A stretch of 64,000 bases of DNA. It comes from Rickettsiales bacterium Ac37b. GTDB taxonomy: Bacteria > Pseudomonadota > Alphaproteobacteria > Rickettsiales > Arcanibacteraceae. Location: NCBI GenBank assembly GCA_000746585.2, contig CP009217.2, positions 934,662 through 998,661 of the forward strand, in the 5' to 3' direction. This document shows, piece after piece, positions 54,046-63,653 of this stretch (the first letter of the stretch is position 1; every line of letters begins with the position of its first letter). Both the position numbers and the translations under genes were made by a program. Under the pieces are notes generated by a model that worked only from the letters and a program-made list of their open reading frames with translations, did not search any database and was not told the DNA's origin.

Positions 54046-55395
54046 ATGTCTATCTTAATGGTCGGGGATATTTTACCTATTACATTACAAGTTATCACTC
54101 AAAGAATGAAGGAATTTGAGCCTTTTGAGGATCAGCCTATAATAGCGGTTGCATTATCTGGAGGGATAGATTCTATGGCGCTAACTTATTTGCTTACAGA
54201 ATGGGTGTATAATAAAAAAGGGAAAATAATAGCTATTACAGTTGATCATGGATTGCGTGCGGAATCTGCGAGTGAAGCGCAATTAGTAGGTGCTCAATTA
54301 TTAAGATATGGTATAGAACATATTATCTTACGCTGGGATAACCCCATTAAGCCAACGAGTAATATACAAGCTCACGCTAGAAAGGTGCGTTATGAGTTAC
54401 TTACTAACTGGTGCCAAGAAAATAATATTTTACATTTATGTATTGCGCATAATCAAGAGGACCAAATTGAGACATTTTTAAATAATATTGATCGAGGTAG
54501 TGGTATTGATGGGTTATCTGCTATGTATAAAATTAGTTATTTTAATAACATTAGAATTATTAGACCTTTTTTGAATATTTCTAAAGCGAGCTTAAAGCAT
54601 TATTTAGAAGTAAATAACTATGTATGGTATGAAGATCCATCTAATAAAAGTGATAAATATCAACGCAATAGATTAAGAAAAATTTTACTCGCTTATGGAG
54701 GTGATGAATCGTTATTAACTAAACGTTTAAACTCTACAATTGACAATATGCAGAGAGTGCGTAATAGTATAGAAAATAGTGTAAGCAGAGAAGCAATAAA
54801 TGCCATACGTATTTATACAGAAGGTTATGCTAGAATATTAGTTGAAAAATTTCTTAAGATAGATCCAGAAGAATCTTTATGTTTATTATCACGGTTAATA
54901 ACAACAATTTCTGGGAATGAAAAAAGGCCACGATTTAAAAGTATTAATTTATTAAGATCTGTAATCATAAATAATAAAATTTTTAATACACTTACTTTAG
55001 GTAATTGTAAAATATCATTAACTAGAGACAAAAATGAAATATTAGTGTATCGTGAAGCGGTAAAACATAATATAAATACTATTTTAATAGATAATAATTC
55101 TATGATGTGGGATAATAGGTTTTTGGTTGTTACTAATGAAATAAATGGGCATTCTGATCACGATATAACAATAAATTATTTACTCTGTGAAGGACTGTCT
55201 ATATATATGAAAAATCAAAATAGTTTATTATATAATAAAAATATGCCAAAAAGCGTTATGGCAACTTTGCCAGCTCTTAGGATACTTGATAAAGTAGTTG
55301 CCATTCCCCATATAGATTATTATGAATATGAATGGTTAAAGAATAATATAAAGATAGATTTTAATCCAGTTACGCCACTTACACGTATGATATAA
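54046..55395 (+). CDS. tilS: tRNA(Ile)-lysidine synthase
   Basis: This 449-residue enzyme converts C34 of tRNA-Ile(CAU) to lysidine. The PP-loop SGGIDSMAL is at residues 38-46 and the family segment TVDHGLRAESASEAQ follows, with AHNQEDQIETFLNNIDRGSGIDGL and RNRLRKILL. The C-terminal half is poorly conserved, as in other Rickettsiales. The start may be ATG 54046 or 54058. It is followed by ftsH, the usual order in this group. Confidence 0.94.
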   Translation: MSILMVGDILPITLQVITQRMKEFEPFEDQPIIAVALSGGIDSMALTYLLTEWVYNKKGKIIAITVDHGLRAESASEAQLVGAQLLRYGIEHIILRWDNPIKPTSNIQAHARKVRYELLTNWCQENNILHLCIAHNQEDQIETFLNNIDRGSGIDGLSAMYKISYFNNIRIIRPFLNISKASLKHYLEVNNYVWYEDPSNKSDKYQRNRLRKILLAYGGDESLLTKRLNSTIDNMQRVRNSIENSVSREAINAIRIYTEGYARILVEKFLKIDPEESLCLLSRLITTISGNEKRPRFKSINLLRSVIINNKIFNTLTLGNCKISLTRDKNEILVYREAVKHNINTILIDNNSMMWDNRFLVVTNEINGHSDHDITINYLLCEGLSIYMKNQNSLLYNKNMPKSVMATLPALRILDKVVAIPHIDYYEYEWLKNNIKIDFNPVTPLTRMI

Positions 55396-55416
55396 GAAAG
55401 GTAGGTTTGTTTTATT

Positions 55417-57321
55417 ATGAAAAATGCAGGCAAGAATTTAATTTTTTGGATAGTATTATTAGGGCTATTAATAGTTGTATATGATCTATTTCATGACAAT
55501 ATTACTCATGAAAGCTATGGAAATATGGCTTTTTCTGATTTTTTGAATAAAGTTGATGAAGGGCAAGTAAATAGCGTCTTAATTCAAGGACGTGATATTG
55601 AAGGTAAATTCCAAGATGGAACACGTTTTACTACTTATGCTCCTGAATATCCTGCATTAGTAGAGAAACTCAAAAATCATAATATAAGAATTGAAGCAGC
55701 ACCACGTGAGAGTAAAATGAACTCTTTACTTGGTGTATTATTATCATGGTTTCCTATTTTATTACTGATCGGAGTATGGATCTTCTTCATGAAGCAAATG
55801 CAAGGTGGAGGTGGTAGAGCGATGGGATTTGGAAAATCTAGGGCTAGGTTACTAACTGAGAAAAGTGTAAAAGTTACATTTAATGATGTTGCGGGTATTG
55901 ATGAGGCTAAGGAAGAGTTATTAGAAATAGTCGATTTTTTAAAAGATCCAAGTAAATTCCAGTCTGTAGGTGGCAAAATACCGAAAGGTTGTTTATTAAT
56001 AGGCCCTCCAGGTACTGGTAAAACTCTACTTGCGCGTGCTATTGCTGGTGAAGCAAATGTGCCATTTTTTACAATTTCTGGGTCTGATTTTGTTGAAATG
56101 TTTGTAGGGGTTGGTGCAAGTCGTGTTCGTGATATGTTTGAACAAGCTAAAAAAGGAGCGCCTTGTATAGTATTTATTGATGAAATAGATGCAGTTGGGC
56201 GTCATAGAGGGATAGGACTTGGCGGTGGTAATGATGAACGTGAACAAACTTTGAATCAGCTATTAGTCGAAATGGATGGATTTGAAGCTAATGAAGGCGT
56301 AATAGTGATAGCGGCAACTAATCGTCCAGATGTGTTAGATCCCGCATTGCTGCGTCCTGGTAGATTTGATAGACAAATTACAGTACCGCCACCTGATATA
56401 GTTGGGCGTGAGCAAATTTTAAAAGTGCATTTGAAAAAAGTAATTTTAGGTCCAGATGTTGAAGCACGTACTATTGCTCGAGGTACTCCAGGATTCTCAG
56501 GTGCTGACCTTGCAAATCTGGTAAATGAAGCAGCTCTACTTGCGGCTCGTAATAATAAGAAAGTCGTGACCATGCATGAATTAGAATCAGCCAAAGATAA
56601 GGTAATGATGGGGGCAGAACGTAAGTCTATGGTGATGAGTGAAGAAGAAAAAAAATTAACAGCTTATCATGAGGGGGGACATGCTATTGTAGCTATTTTT
56701 TGTCCTGCCTCTGATCCTATTCATAAAGCTACAATTATTCCGCGTGGTAGGGCGCTAGGCTTAGTTATGAGATTACCGGAAAGTGATAGATTTTCAGTAA
56801 CAAGGGAAAAATTAAAAGCAGATATAGCAGTTGCTATGGGTGGACGTGTTGCCGAAGAATTGATATTTGGATATGAAAAAGTAACAAGCGGTGCTTCATC
56901 TGATATACAGCAAGCTACAAAAATGGCATCAGCTATGGTAACTGAATGGGGTATGAGCGATAAAATAGGCCCCTTGTTTTATGGTAAGGAGGGGCAAGAT
57001 ATGTACCTTGGCAGTGCTGGAACTCAAAAACACAAATCAGAATCTATTACTAGTATTATTGATAGTGAAATTAAAATAATAGTTGAAGAAGGATATAATT
57101 TAGCCAAAGATATATTAAATAAGCATATTGATAAATTGCATAAATTAGCTAATGCTTTATTAGAATATGAGACATTAACTGGTGATGAAATTAAAGATGT
57201 TACAGAAGGTAAGCCAATTAAACGTGTAGAGAACCTAGAAAATAATAATATTAAGCAATCTTCTATTCCGAAAACTAAAACTGGTACAGATATGAATGAT
57301 GCTAATCCACAGCAAGCTTAA
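55417..57321 (+). CDS. ftsH: ATP-dependent zinc metalloprotease FtsH
   Basis: The 634-residue membrane protease has two N-terminal membrane helices (about 8-24 and 104-124), AAA Walker A GPPGTGKT (196-203), Walker [12 protein letters not shown], the second region of homology near [20 protein letters not shown], and the zinc motif HEGGH (418-422). It degrades membrane and short-lived regulatory proteins. It follows tilS by 21 bp and precedes glmM by 20 bp, probably in one operon. Confidence 0.98.
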   Translation: MKNAGKNLIFWIVLLGLLIVVYDLFHDNITHESYGNMAFSDFLNKVDEGQVNSVLIQGRDIEGKFQDGTRFTTYAPEYPALVEKLKNHNIRIEAAPRESKMNSLLGVLLSWFPILLLIGVWIFFMKQMQGGGGRAMGFGKSRARLLTEKSVKVTFNDVAGIDEAKEELLEIVDFLKDPSKFQSVGGKIPKGCLLIGPPGTGKTLLARAIAGEANVPFFTISGSDFVEMFVGVGASRVRDMFEQAKKGAPCIVFIDEIDAVGRHRGIGLGGGNDEREQTLNQLLVEMDGFEANEGVIVIAATNRPDVLDPALLRPGRFDRQITVPPPDIVGREQILKVHLKKVILGPDVEARTIARGTPGFSGADLANLVNEAALLAARNNKKVVTMHELESAKDKVMMGAERKSMVMSEEEKKLTAYHEGGHAIVAIFCPASDPIHKATIIPRGRALGLVMRLPESDRFSVTREKLKADIAVAMGGRVAEELIFGYEKVTSGASSDIQQATKMASAMVTEWGMSDKIGPLFYGKEGQDMYLGSAGTQKHKSESITSIIDSEIKIIVEEGYNLAKDILNKHIDKLHKLANALLEYETLTGDEIKDVTEGKPIKRVENLENNNIKQSSIPKTKTGTDMNDANPQQA

Positions 57322-57341
57322 GTAAAGGATTATAAAATATT

Positions 57342-58682
57342 ATGGCTAAGAAATTTTTTGGTACCGATGGGATTAGAGATACTGCAAACCAGGGCGTGAT
57401 GACTGCTGAAGTTGCCTTGCAATTAGGGATGGCAGCAGGTGGCATTTTTACTAATGGTGGGCATAGGCATAGAGTGATTATAGGAAAAGATACTAGGTTA
57501 TCGGGTTATTTGATAGAGTCAGCATTAACTGCAGGTTTTATTTCAGTAGGGATGGATGTAGTAATGGTAGGGCCTATGCCTACTCCTGCTGTTGCAATGC
57601 TAACTAGATCTTTGCGTGCAGATTTAGGAGTAGTGATTTCTGCATCTCATAATCCTTACTATGATAATGGCATTAAGTTATTTGGTCCGGATGGATTTAA
57701 ATTATCAGATAAAGTTGAATTACGCATTGAAAAATTAATGCATCATAGACATTTAGAAAGCTTTTTAGCAAAGCCACGTAATTTAGGTAAGGCGAAACGT
57801 CTTGATGATGCTCCAGGTAGATATATAGAATTTGTTAAAAACACCTTCCCTAAAGGAAAAACTTTAGATGGATTGAAGATTGTTATAGATTGTGCTAATG
57901 GTGCAGCTTATAGTCTAGGACCAACTATATTACAGGAGCTAGGCGCTGAATTAATACCCATAGCTGTTACTCCAGATGGATTTAATATTAATAATGAATG
58001 TGGTTCTTCATTTCCTACCCTTTTAATAGAAAATGTTAAAAAGCATAATGCTAATCTTGGTATTGCCCTTGATGGAGACGCTGATAGATTACTTGTAGTG
58101 GATGAATGTGGCAATGTTATAGATGGAGACCAAATTTTAGCAGCTATAGCTGGTTATTTTCATGCTAATGAAATGTTAACTTGCAATAAAGTTGTAGCTA
58201 CCATTATGTCAAATCTTGGTCTTGAATATTATTTAAGAAAACTTAAATTATCCCTAGTACGTACAAAAGTTGGTGATAGATATGTTGCTGAGGCTATGCA
58301 AAAATATAAGAGTAATGTAGGGGGTGAGCAATCTGGTCACATTATATTAGGGAATTATAATACTACAGGTGATGGGTTAATAGCTGCACTGCAATTATTA
58401 GCTATAATGGTAGAAGATGATAAATGTGCTAGTGAAATTTGTCCTGCCTTTGAGCCATTGCCTCAAATACTACGTAATGTGTCCTATAATAAATTAATTG
58501 ATTTAAGTAGCCTAAAACTACAGAAGCTTATTAAAGAAAGTAATAATAAGCTTAGTGGTAAAGGTAGATTGATAATTAGAAAATCTGGTACTGAGCCTTT
58601 AATTAGAATAATGGCCGAAGGAGAAAATGAAACATTAATTAAACAATTAGTGGATGATATAGAAAATGAATTAAGAGGATAA
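57342..58682 (+). CDS. glmM: Phosphoglucosamine mutase
   Basis: The 446-residue enzyme makes glucosamine-1-phosphate for peptidoglycan and lipopolysaccharide. It opens [16 protein letters not shown] and has the phosphoserine Ser102 in [13 protein letters not shown], the metal loop [14 protein letters not shown] and the phosphate loop [12 protein letters not shown]. Length is normal. It lies between ftsH and dapB, linking proteolysis and cell-wall precursor genes. Confidence 0.97.
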   Translation: MAKKFFGTDGIRDTANQGVMTAEVALQLGMAAGGIFTNGGHRHRVIIGKDTRLSGYLIESALTAGFISVGMDVVMVGPMPTPAVAMLTRSLRADLGVVISASHNPYYDNGIKLFGPDGFKLSDKVELRIEKLMHHRHLESFLAKPRNLGKAKRLDDAPGRYIEFVKNTFPKGKTLDGLKIVIDCANGAAYSLGPTILQELGAELIPIAVTPDGFNINNECGSSFPTLLIENVKKHNANLGIALDGDADRLLVVDECGNVIDGDQILAAIAGYFHANEMLTCNKVVATIMSNLGLEYYLRKLKLSLVRTKVGDRYVAEAMQKYKSNVGGEQSGHIILGNYNTTGDGLIAALQLLAIMVEDDKCASEICPAFEPLPQILRNVSYNKLIDLSSLKLQKLIKESNNKLSGKGRLIIRKSGTEPLIRIMAEGENETLIKQLVDDIENELRG

Positions 58683-58700
58683 TTAATAGGGAGTAGAAAT

Positions 58701-59498
58701 ATGATTAAAGTAGGTGTAGCTGGATGTACAGGTCGTATGGGAATATATGTAATGAAGGCAGTACTTGATAATGATAAGCTTTCCTTAGCTGGGGCTACTA
58801 CTCGTGCTAATAATCCTTATATAGGTGAAGATGTAGGAATGCTGGTATCTACTAATCCTATCGGTATTAAAATTGATAATGATTATGAAGCACTTTGTCA
58901 AAATTCTGATGTTATTATAGATTTTACGACTCCTGAAGCAAGTTTACATTTAAGTAATATTAATTCCTATTATAAAAAAAGCCATATCATAGGAACAACA
59001 GGTTTTATTGTAGAGCAGAAGAAATTACTTTTAGAATATGCTCGTAATAATGTATTAGTAATATCTGCTAATATGAGTATTGGTATTAATTTACTCAGTA
59101 AATTAATAAGGCAGGCTGTAAAATCGTTACCAGTTAACGATTTTGATATTGAAATTATTGAAAAACACCATCGTAATAAAAAGGATGCTCCATCTGGGAC
59201 GGCATTATTGCTTGGTAGTGTTATAGCAGAAACTCAAGGTGTAAATTTATCAGAGAAAGTAGTATTAAATAGATTAGGGGATATTAAGCGCAAGAACGGA
59301 GAAATAGGCTTTTCTGTAGTTAGAGGAGGAGATATAATAGGGGAACATACCGTACTATTTGCTGGTATTGGAGAGCAGATTGAAATTGTCCATAAGGCTA
59401 CAGATAGATCTATATTCGCTAAAGGTGCCATTAGAGCTGCACTATGGTCAGTTAATCAGGCGCCAGGATTATATTCTATGGAAGACGTACTAGGCTAA
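58701..59498 (+). CDS. dapB: 4-hydroxy-tetrahydrodipicolinate reductase
   Basis: The 265-residue enzyme acts in lysine/meso-diaminopimelate synthesis. The cofactor loop is VGVAGCTGRMG, the family signature is IEIIEKHHRNKKDAPSGTALL, and ANMSIGINLLSKL carries the conserved Asn. Length is normal. With glmM it suggests that the cell still makes peptidoglycan. Confidence 0.97.
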   Translation: MIKVGVAGCTGRMGIYVMKAVLDNDKLSLAGATTRANNPYIGEDVGMLVSTNPIGIKIDNDYEALCQNSDVIIDFTTPEASLHLSNINSYYKKSHIIGTTGFIVEQKKLLLEYARNNVLVISANMSIGINLLSKLIRQAVKSLPVNDFDIEIIEKHHRNKKDAPSGTALLLGSVIAETQGVNLSEKVVLNRLGDIKRKNGEIGFSVVRGGDIIGEHTVLFAGIGEQIEIVHKATDRSIFAKGAIRAALWSVNQAPGLYSMEDVLG

Positions 59499-59520
59499 AA
59501 ATATATCAATATTTAAGTTT

Positions 59521-59904
59521 TTAGCTGTATTTGTTTGACAATTCTTGATAATCTAACCATCTATATTGCGCGTCTGAACTGCTAGTACCACGCATTATAT
59601 CAATTATTTTATAACCTTTAAGTGATAATGTAATCCTACGTAAATCATAGGCGAATAGGCTAAATATTATATTTATACAAAGTTGTAATACTGCGCCTCC
59701 TATTTCTGTAATGATTTGGGAGTGCATTGTATTACCTATTAGTATATTAATGCCTAACAATATTAGCGCTATCAACCACATACGATGATATAATGCCCAG
59801 AAAATACCAAAGATTAGCGCTGTAAGGCAAAAATTTCCTTCTTTAATCAACACGGCATTATTAAAATCATTATTTTTTACATGTATAGTGTATATATTTG
59901 ACAT
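59521..59904 (-). CDS. DUF2628 family membrane protein
   Basis: The 127-residue protein has three hydrophobic stretches (about 27-40, 43-57 and 67-86) after a short polar N-terminus, with FCLTALIFGIFWALYHRMWL typical of the DUF2628 family. Its function is unknown. Its ATG shares one base with the stop codon of ygfZ upstream, so the two are co-transcribed. Confidence 0.82.
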   Translation of the reverse strand: MSNIYTIHVKNNDFNNAVLIKEGNFCLTALIFGIFWALYHRMWLIALILLGINILIGNTMHSQIITEIGGAVLQLCINIIFSLFAYDLRRITLSLKGYKIIDIMRGTSSSDAQYRWLDYQELSNKYS

Positions 59905-60797
59905 TAGGTACCTATTACTGTTAATACGGCAATATTGTCCTGATCTCTGATAATCATCTTATTGCCGGAACTAGCATTTTGTTCATAATCCTCGGTGCGT
60001 ATTAAAGCTAAACCTATATTACTATAACTTGAGCATATTATTCCAACTTTATTTTCTCCTATGTATATATCATTACCTAATTCTGGTATACTAGTATCAG
60101 ATTTCACTCGTATAATTTTTTTTCTTATGGACCCACGGTGTTTAGTACGTGAGGTTAGTTCTTGTCCTATATAGCAGCCTTTATTAAAGTCTATAGCATT
60201 AAGTAAATCAAATCCATATTCTAAAGGAAAGGATTTGCCGGGAATCAAGTCTTTGTCACCTTCCGGTATATTATTTTGAATACGCAAGTGATCATATGGA
60301 TCAGATGAGGGCTTAAAACCCCAATCTTTAAAAAATTGTATAGCAGTATTAGTAGGTAGCACAGTACGGGCCCCCATTAATGTAGTTCTGGGATCAACAT
60401 ATACATAGCCATTCATAAAGCTTTTGCTATATCCTGGTATGTCTGAAAGAGCTAATTCTGATAATAAATCATCGCCGTGTAGACTAAAAACTGTATATTG
60501 ATCGGTTAAATCTTGAATTTGAACTGAGGATCTTAATTTATATATATTAAGTTTGCTAATAATTTCTTCCCGGCGTGCATATGAACAGTCTAGTATAATA
60601 GTATCGTTAAATAGCATGACAAAGAAATCACAAAAATATTTACCTTGAGGGGTAAGTAAACATGTATAAATTGAGTTATTAGCATTTACTTTATTGATAT
60701 CATTTGAAATTAGATTTTGTAGAAAAGTTTTTGTATCTTCACCATGAATGCTAAAGGTAGCTCTATCCTTTAATATATTATAAAGCAAATTACTCAT
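59904..60797 (-). CDS. ygfZ: YgfZ/IBA57-like folate-binding protein
   Basis: The protein of about 297 residues is a GcvT-fold folate-binding protein that helps build or repair certain Fe-S enzymes. The signature KGCYIGQELTSRTKHRG is intact, including its Cys. The N-terminus ATFSIHGEDTKTFLQNLISNDINKV is typical. I prefer ATG 60797, preceded by AGGAT, over an ATG at 60863. It is followed by the DUF2628 gene. Confidence 0.92.
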   Translation of the reverse strand: MSNLLYNILKDRATFSIHGEDTKTFLQNLISNDINKVNANNSIYTCLLTPQGKYFCDFFVMLFNDTIILDCSYARREEIISKLNIYKLRSSVQIQDLTDQYTVFSLHGDDLLSELALSDIPGYSKSFMNGYVYVDPRTTLMGARTVLPTNTAIQFFKDWGFKPSSDPYDHLRIQNNIPEGDKDLIPGKSFPLEYGFDLLNAIDFNKGCYIGQELTSRTKHRGSIRKKIIRVKSDTSIPELGNDIYIGENKVGIICSSYSNIGLALIRTEDYEQNASSGNKMIIRDQDNIAVLTVIGT

Positions 60798-60935
60798 GGT
60801 ATTGATCCTAACTCTTATTAATTTATATACCATTAATTTTATTATATTTGTCCAATATCTCAAGAGATATTTTATTTATAATGTTCAAATAAGCTAAAAT
60901 ACTAATAAAAATTATTATTACTCAATAGGTTTTAC

Positions 60936-61000
60936 TAGTTTGTTTTGAAGAAAAGTAAAGATTTTTTATACTCCTATACATTTTCTTCTAAAACAAACTA
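60936..61000. terminator. Long stem-loop after the symporter gene
   Basis: TAGTTTGTTTTGAAGAAAAG (60936-60955) is mirrored by CATTTTCTTCTAAAACAAACTA ending at 61000, with only one unpaired base in the stem and a loop of about 24 bases. It starts 16 bases after the symporter stop and lies before the ygfZ promoter region. Confidence 0.65.
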
Positions 61001-61016
61001 TTTTGCTACTTTTTGG

Positions 61017-62186
61017 TTAACCTTTACTCAGGGCTTCAATCTCCTTATTTTTATAAGTGGTTAGTTTATCAATAAATTGAGCAAAAGCCCCATTACCAAG
61101 CACATTTGCACAGGTAATAATTGGATCAAATAAAATATATAGGGTAGTAATTATAGGCATCATATCGGTATTAAAGCCAAGATGTTGATTTAATATAGGT
61201 AACATCACAATAATACCACCTCCGGGTATGGCTGCTACGGAGAATTTTGCTATGACAAAATACAGCGCAAAAATTACATATTGCATTAGACTAGGCTCAG
61301 CTAAGCCAAAACTTTTAATAATAGCATAAGCGAGTATCGGTATAGCAAAGCAATCACCAATTAAATGTATATTAACTGTTATAGGAATTACAGAACGTAT
61401 TATATGTTTATTTTTAGCATTATTTTCTGCACCTATAATAGTAAGAGGCATACTTGCTGCACTAGACATACTGCTAAAAGCGCTAATTGCAGCAGGTAGC
61501 ATATTTTTAATATTATTTAAAAAAGCTGTAAAAGATAAGTGATTTAATAAATAATATAATATAAAAATGTAAGTAAACTGCGCAAGTGCTATAATTAAAA
61601 AGATAAGGCTATATTCTTTTAGAATTAGTAAAGCTTTTCCGTCATATTGCAATTTAACTATAAAACCTACTATGAACATAGGAATTATATAAATAATAGC
61701 TTTTAATATAGAGGCTATGTATTTTTCAAGATATTCTAAAAATTTTGTTAAGAAGGGTGATTTTGACTTAGAGCATAGTATTCCTGCTATAATACTTGCA
61801 AACATTGCATGATCATTATCAAGTATTTTAGGTAAATTAAAAGACCATAAAGCTTGTAAATCAAGGCCATTTTGAGGCAATATTATAGAAAAATCAAATT
61901 TATACACCCATGCACCTACATAATGGCTAATCATAGTAGAGCAAAAGTTAGAAACACATACTAAAGCTATAATACTTACTATAATTTTGGTTGTGTTAGT
62001 AGCAAGTGCTATAGAAGTTTTAAATAATAGACCAAAAATTATAAAAGGTAATAAAAATGTAATAATAGACTTAATGCTAAGGCTTATAGAATATAAGAAT
62101 TGCTTATACTGTAGAGGAATGATGGGGTTTAATATTACAATCAATACAATTAGTATTAATAGAATAAAAGGCATTTTATGAAACAT
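61017..62186 (-). CDS. Dicarboxylate/amino acid:cation symporter (DAACS family)
   Basis: The 389-residue protein has eight to ten membrane segments, and the re-entrant loop motifs of the family can be seen: SSMSSAASMPLTI (Ser-rich hairpin 1) and AIPGGGIIVMLPIL (hairpin 2), with IPITVNIHLIGDCFAIPI and PIITCANVLGNGAFAQFI near the C-terminus. These transporters bring in glutamate, aspartate or C4-dicarboxylates with Na+ or H+. An intracellular bacterium would use it to draw carbon from the host. The exact substrate is not predictable. Confidence 0.88.
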   Translation of the reverse strand: MFHKMPFILLILIVLIVILNPIIPLQYKQFLYSISLSIKSIITFLLPFIIFGLLFKTSIALATNTTKIIVSIIALVCVSNFCSTMISHYVGAWVYKFDFSIILPQNGLDLQALWSFNLPKILDNDHAMFASIIAGILCSKSKSPFLTKFLEYLEKYIASILKAIIYIIPMFIVGFIVKLQYDGKALLILKEYSLIFLIIALAQFTYIFILYYLLNHLSFTAFLNNIKNMLPAAISAFSSMSSAASMPLTIIGAENNAKNKHIIRSVIPITVNIHLIGDCFAIPILAYAIIKSFGLAEPSLMQYVIFALYFVIAKFSVAAIPGGGIIVMLPILNQHLGFNTDMMPIITTLYILFDPIITCANVLGNGAFAQFIDKLTTYKNKEIEALSKG

Positions 62187-62545
62187 ATCTGATTGCTCCT
62201 TTTCAGAAGTAAATTTGTAAATAAAAAATAAAATATAAAAGGAAATAAAGTATGGTTACCGGCTTAGGCCGGTTGTTGCGGTAGCTGTGGTAGATATGTT
62301 TTGAAGATTAAAATAATTTTTATACATTTTGCCTTTGTTAAAAAAACGCTTTAAATTTTATTGTACTGAAAAATGCATAAATATTCAATATATAAAATTA
62401 ATTATTGTCAATATTATTAAAAAATACAAAAAACTCGATCTTCTCTTAATAAAAATTTATTACAATTATATTAATAAATAAAAATTAGTCTAAAAATTGC
62501 TTATTTTTTAGAAAGTTGAAATAATGATATTATTTAAGGAGATTT
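62187..62545. other. Divergent intergenic region with one GC-rich hairpin
   Basis: The 359-bp gap separates the minus-strand symporter from the plus-strand hook-like gene. It contains ACCGGC-TTAG-GCCGGT (62258-62273), a six-base GC stem that stands out in otherwise AT-rich DNA, with GTTGCGGTAGC following. An AAGGAGATTT ribosome site for the downstream gene lies at its right end. No further feature is recognised. Confidence 0.45.
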
Positions 62546-63610
62546 ATGGCTTATATACCAGCTTATATATTAGAAAGTAATAAAGAACAATTTGTTGATA
62601 ATAACCAATATATACAGATTACAAATTGGAATTTATACTTAATTATAAGAAGAGAGGGATTTTTTTTAGTAAGGGATAAAAATAATCCAGAAAAGATTTT
62701 ATTAACTACAGATAATTTATTTTCGCGAGACTCATCCGGTGTATATATTAATCAAAATGGATTAGAGTTACTAGGACATGACTCACGCAAAATTTTTGTA
62801 CCAAGGGAAATTGATCAGTTAGAAGTTGTGTCAATACCTAAACATATATCTAAGGCTACAAGTTTTATAAGTATAGAAACAAATTTAAATAGGGCAACTT
62901 CGGATCAAGGAACATCTTTATATAATGCTACTAATCCTGAATGTAATATGGCGAGTGGAAAAATTGCTCCTCATTTTTCTGAAGATGTATTGGTTTATGA
63001 TGAGTTTGGTATCGATCATAATATAAGAATAAGTTTCTTAAAAACAGAGACTAATGTATGGCAAACTGAAATATATTCATTATATCCCAAAGAATTGGCT
63101 GATCCATCAAATAAATTTGGGCAAATAGATTATGGTATATTAATGTTTAATGAGTATGGCACTTTAAGTGATCCTGATAAGAAAATAGAAATTGCTTGGA
63201 GTAATGGTAGTAAGAGTTCGCAAATTCTTCTATACTTAGGTCATGTAATGGATAGAGATAATAACGGTGTCTATGGTATGCTTACAGGAATAACCCAATT
63301 AGATCATCCAAGTACTATGAACTATATAAGTAATGGTTATGCGCCTGGGGAACTTATTTCTGTAGAAATGTCTCTGTGGCAAATAATAGCTGATTATACT
63401 AATGGTTGTAGGATACTAAGTTACGATTTACCTGTAGCTAAAGTTAATTGTTCTTCTTGTTTAGTAGAGTATAATAAGGATACTTATGAATATATAGAAG
63501 AATCAGCTGAAGATTTAATCCTAGAGTGGCCTAGCTATGCGTGGTTTGAAGCGATTCTTAAAGGAGAGTTAGAATTCCATGATATAAATAATTTCTTTGA
63601 AAAATTTTAA
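62546..63610 (+). CDS. FlgE-like (flagellar hook) protein lacking the D0 segments
   Basis: The 354-residue protein aligns by pattern with the D1 and D2 domains of hook proteins. It has REGFFLVRD (37-44, like GNGFFVV), then LLTTDNLFSRDSSGVYINQNGLELLGH in sense (like YTRAGNFSxDxxGYLVNxxGxxLLG), a stretch ending SIETNLN, VYDEFGIDHNIRISFLKT (150-167, like VYDSLGNxHxLxVxF), and NGYAPGELISV...ADYTNG (262-287, like DGYAxGxLxxV...YSNG). The N-terminal AxxALxAQQ...NTPGF helix and the C-terminal helix needed for axial assembly are missing. The last 55 residues are unrelated and acidic. It may be a hook-derived protein with a new role or a hook protein decayed at both ends. A good ribosome site argues it is expressed. 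Confidence 0.65.
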   Translation: MAYIPAYILESNKEQFVDNNQYIQITNWNLYLIIRREGFFLVRDKNNPEKILLTTDNLFSRDSSGVYINQNGLELLGHDSRKIFVPREIDQLEVVSIPKHISKATSFISIETNLNRATSDQGTSLYNATNPECNMASGKIAPHFSEDVLVYDEFGIDHNIRISFLKTETNVWQTEIYSLYPKELADPSNKFGQIDYGILMFNEYGTLSDPDKKIEIAWSNGSKSSQILLYLGHVMDRDNNGVYGMLTGITQLDHPSTMNYISNGYAPGELISVEMSLWQIIADYTNGCRILSYDLPVAKVNCSSCLVEYNKDTYEYIEESAEDLILEWPSYAWFEAILKGELEFHDINNFFEKF

Positions 63611-63617
63611 AGAAAGC

Positions 63618-63644
63618 TTAGGGAACTAAATATAGGTTCCCTAA
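63618..63644. terminator. Shared hairpin between convergent genes
   Basis: TTAGGGAAC (63618-63626) pairs with GTTCCCTAA (63636-63644). On the minus strand it is followed by GCTTTCTTTAAAATTTT, so it best serves the hydrolase gene, and it could also end the hook-like gene. Confidence 0.7.
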
Positions 63645-63653
63645 ATTAAGTCA

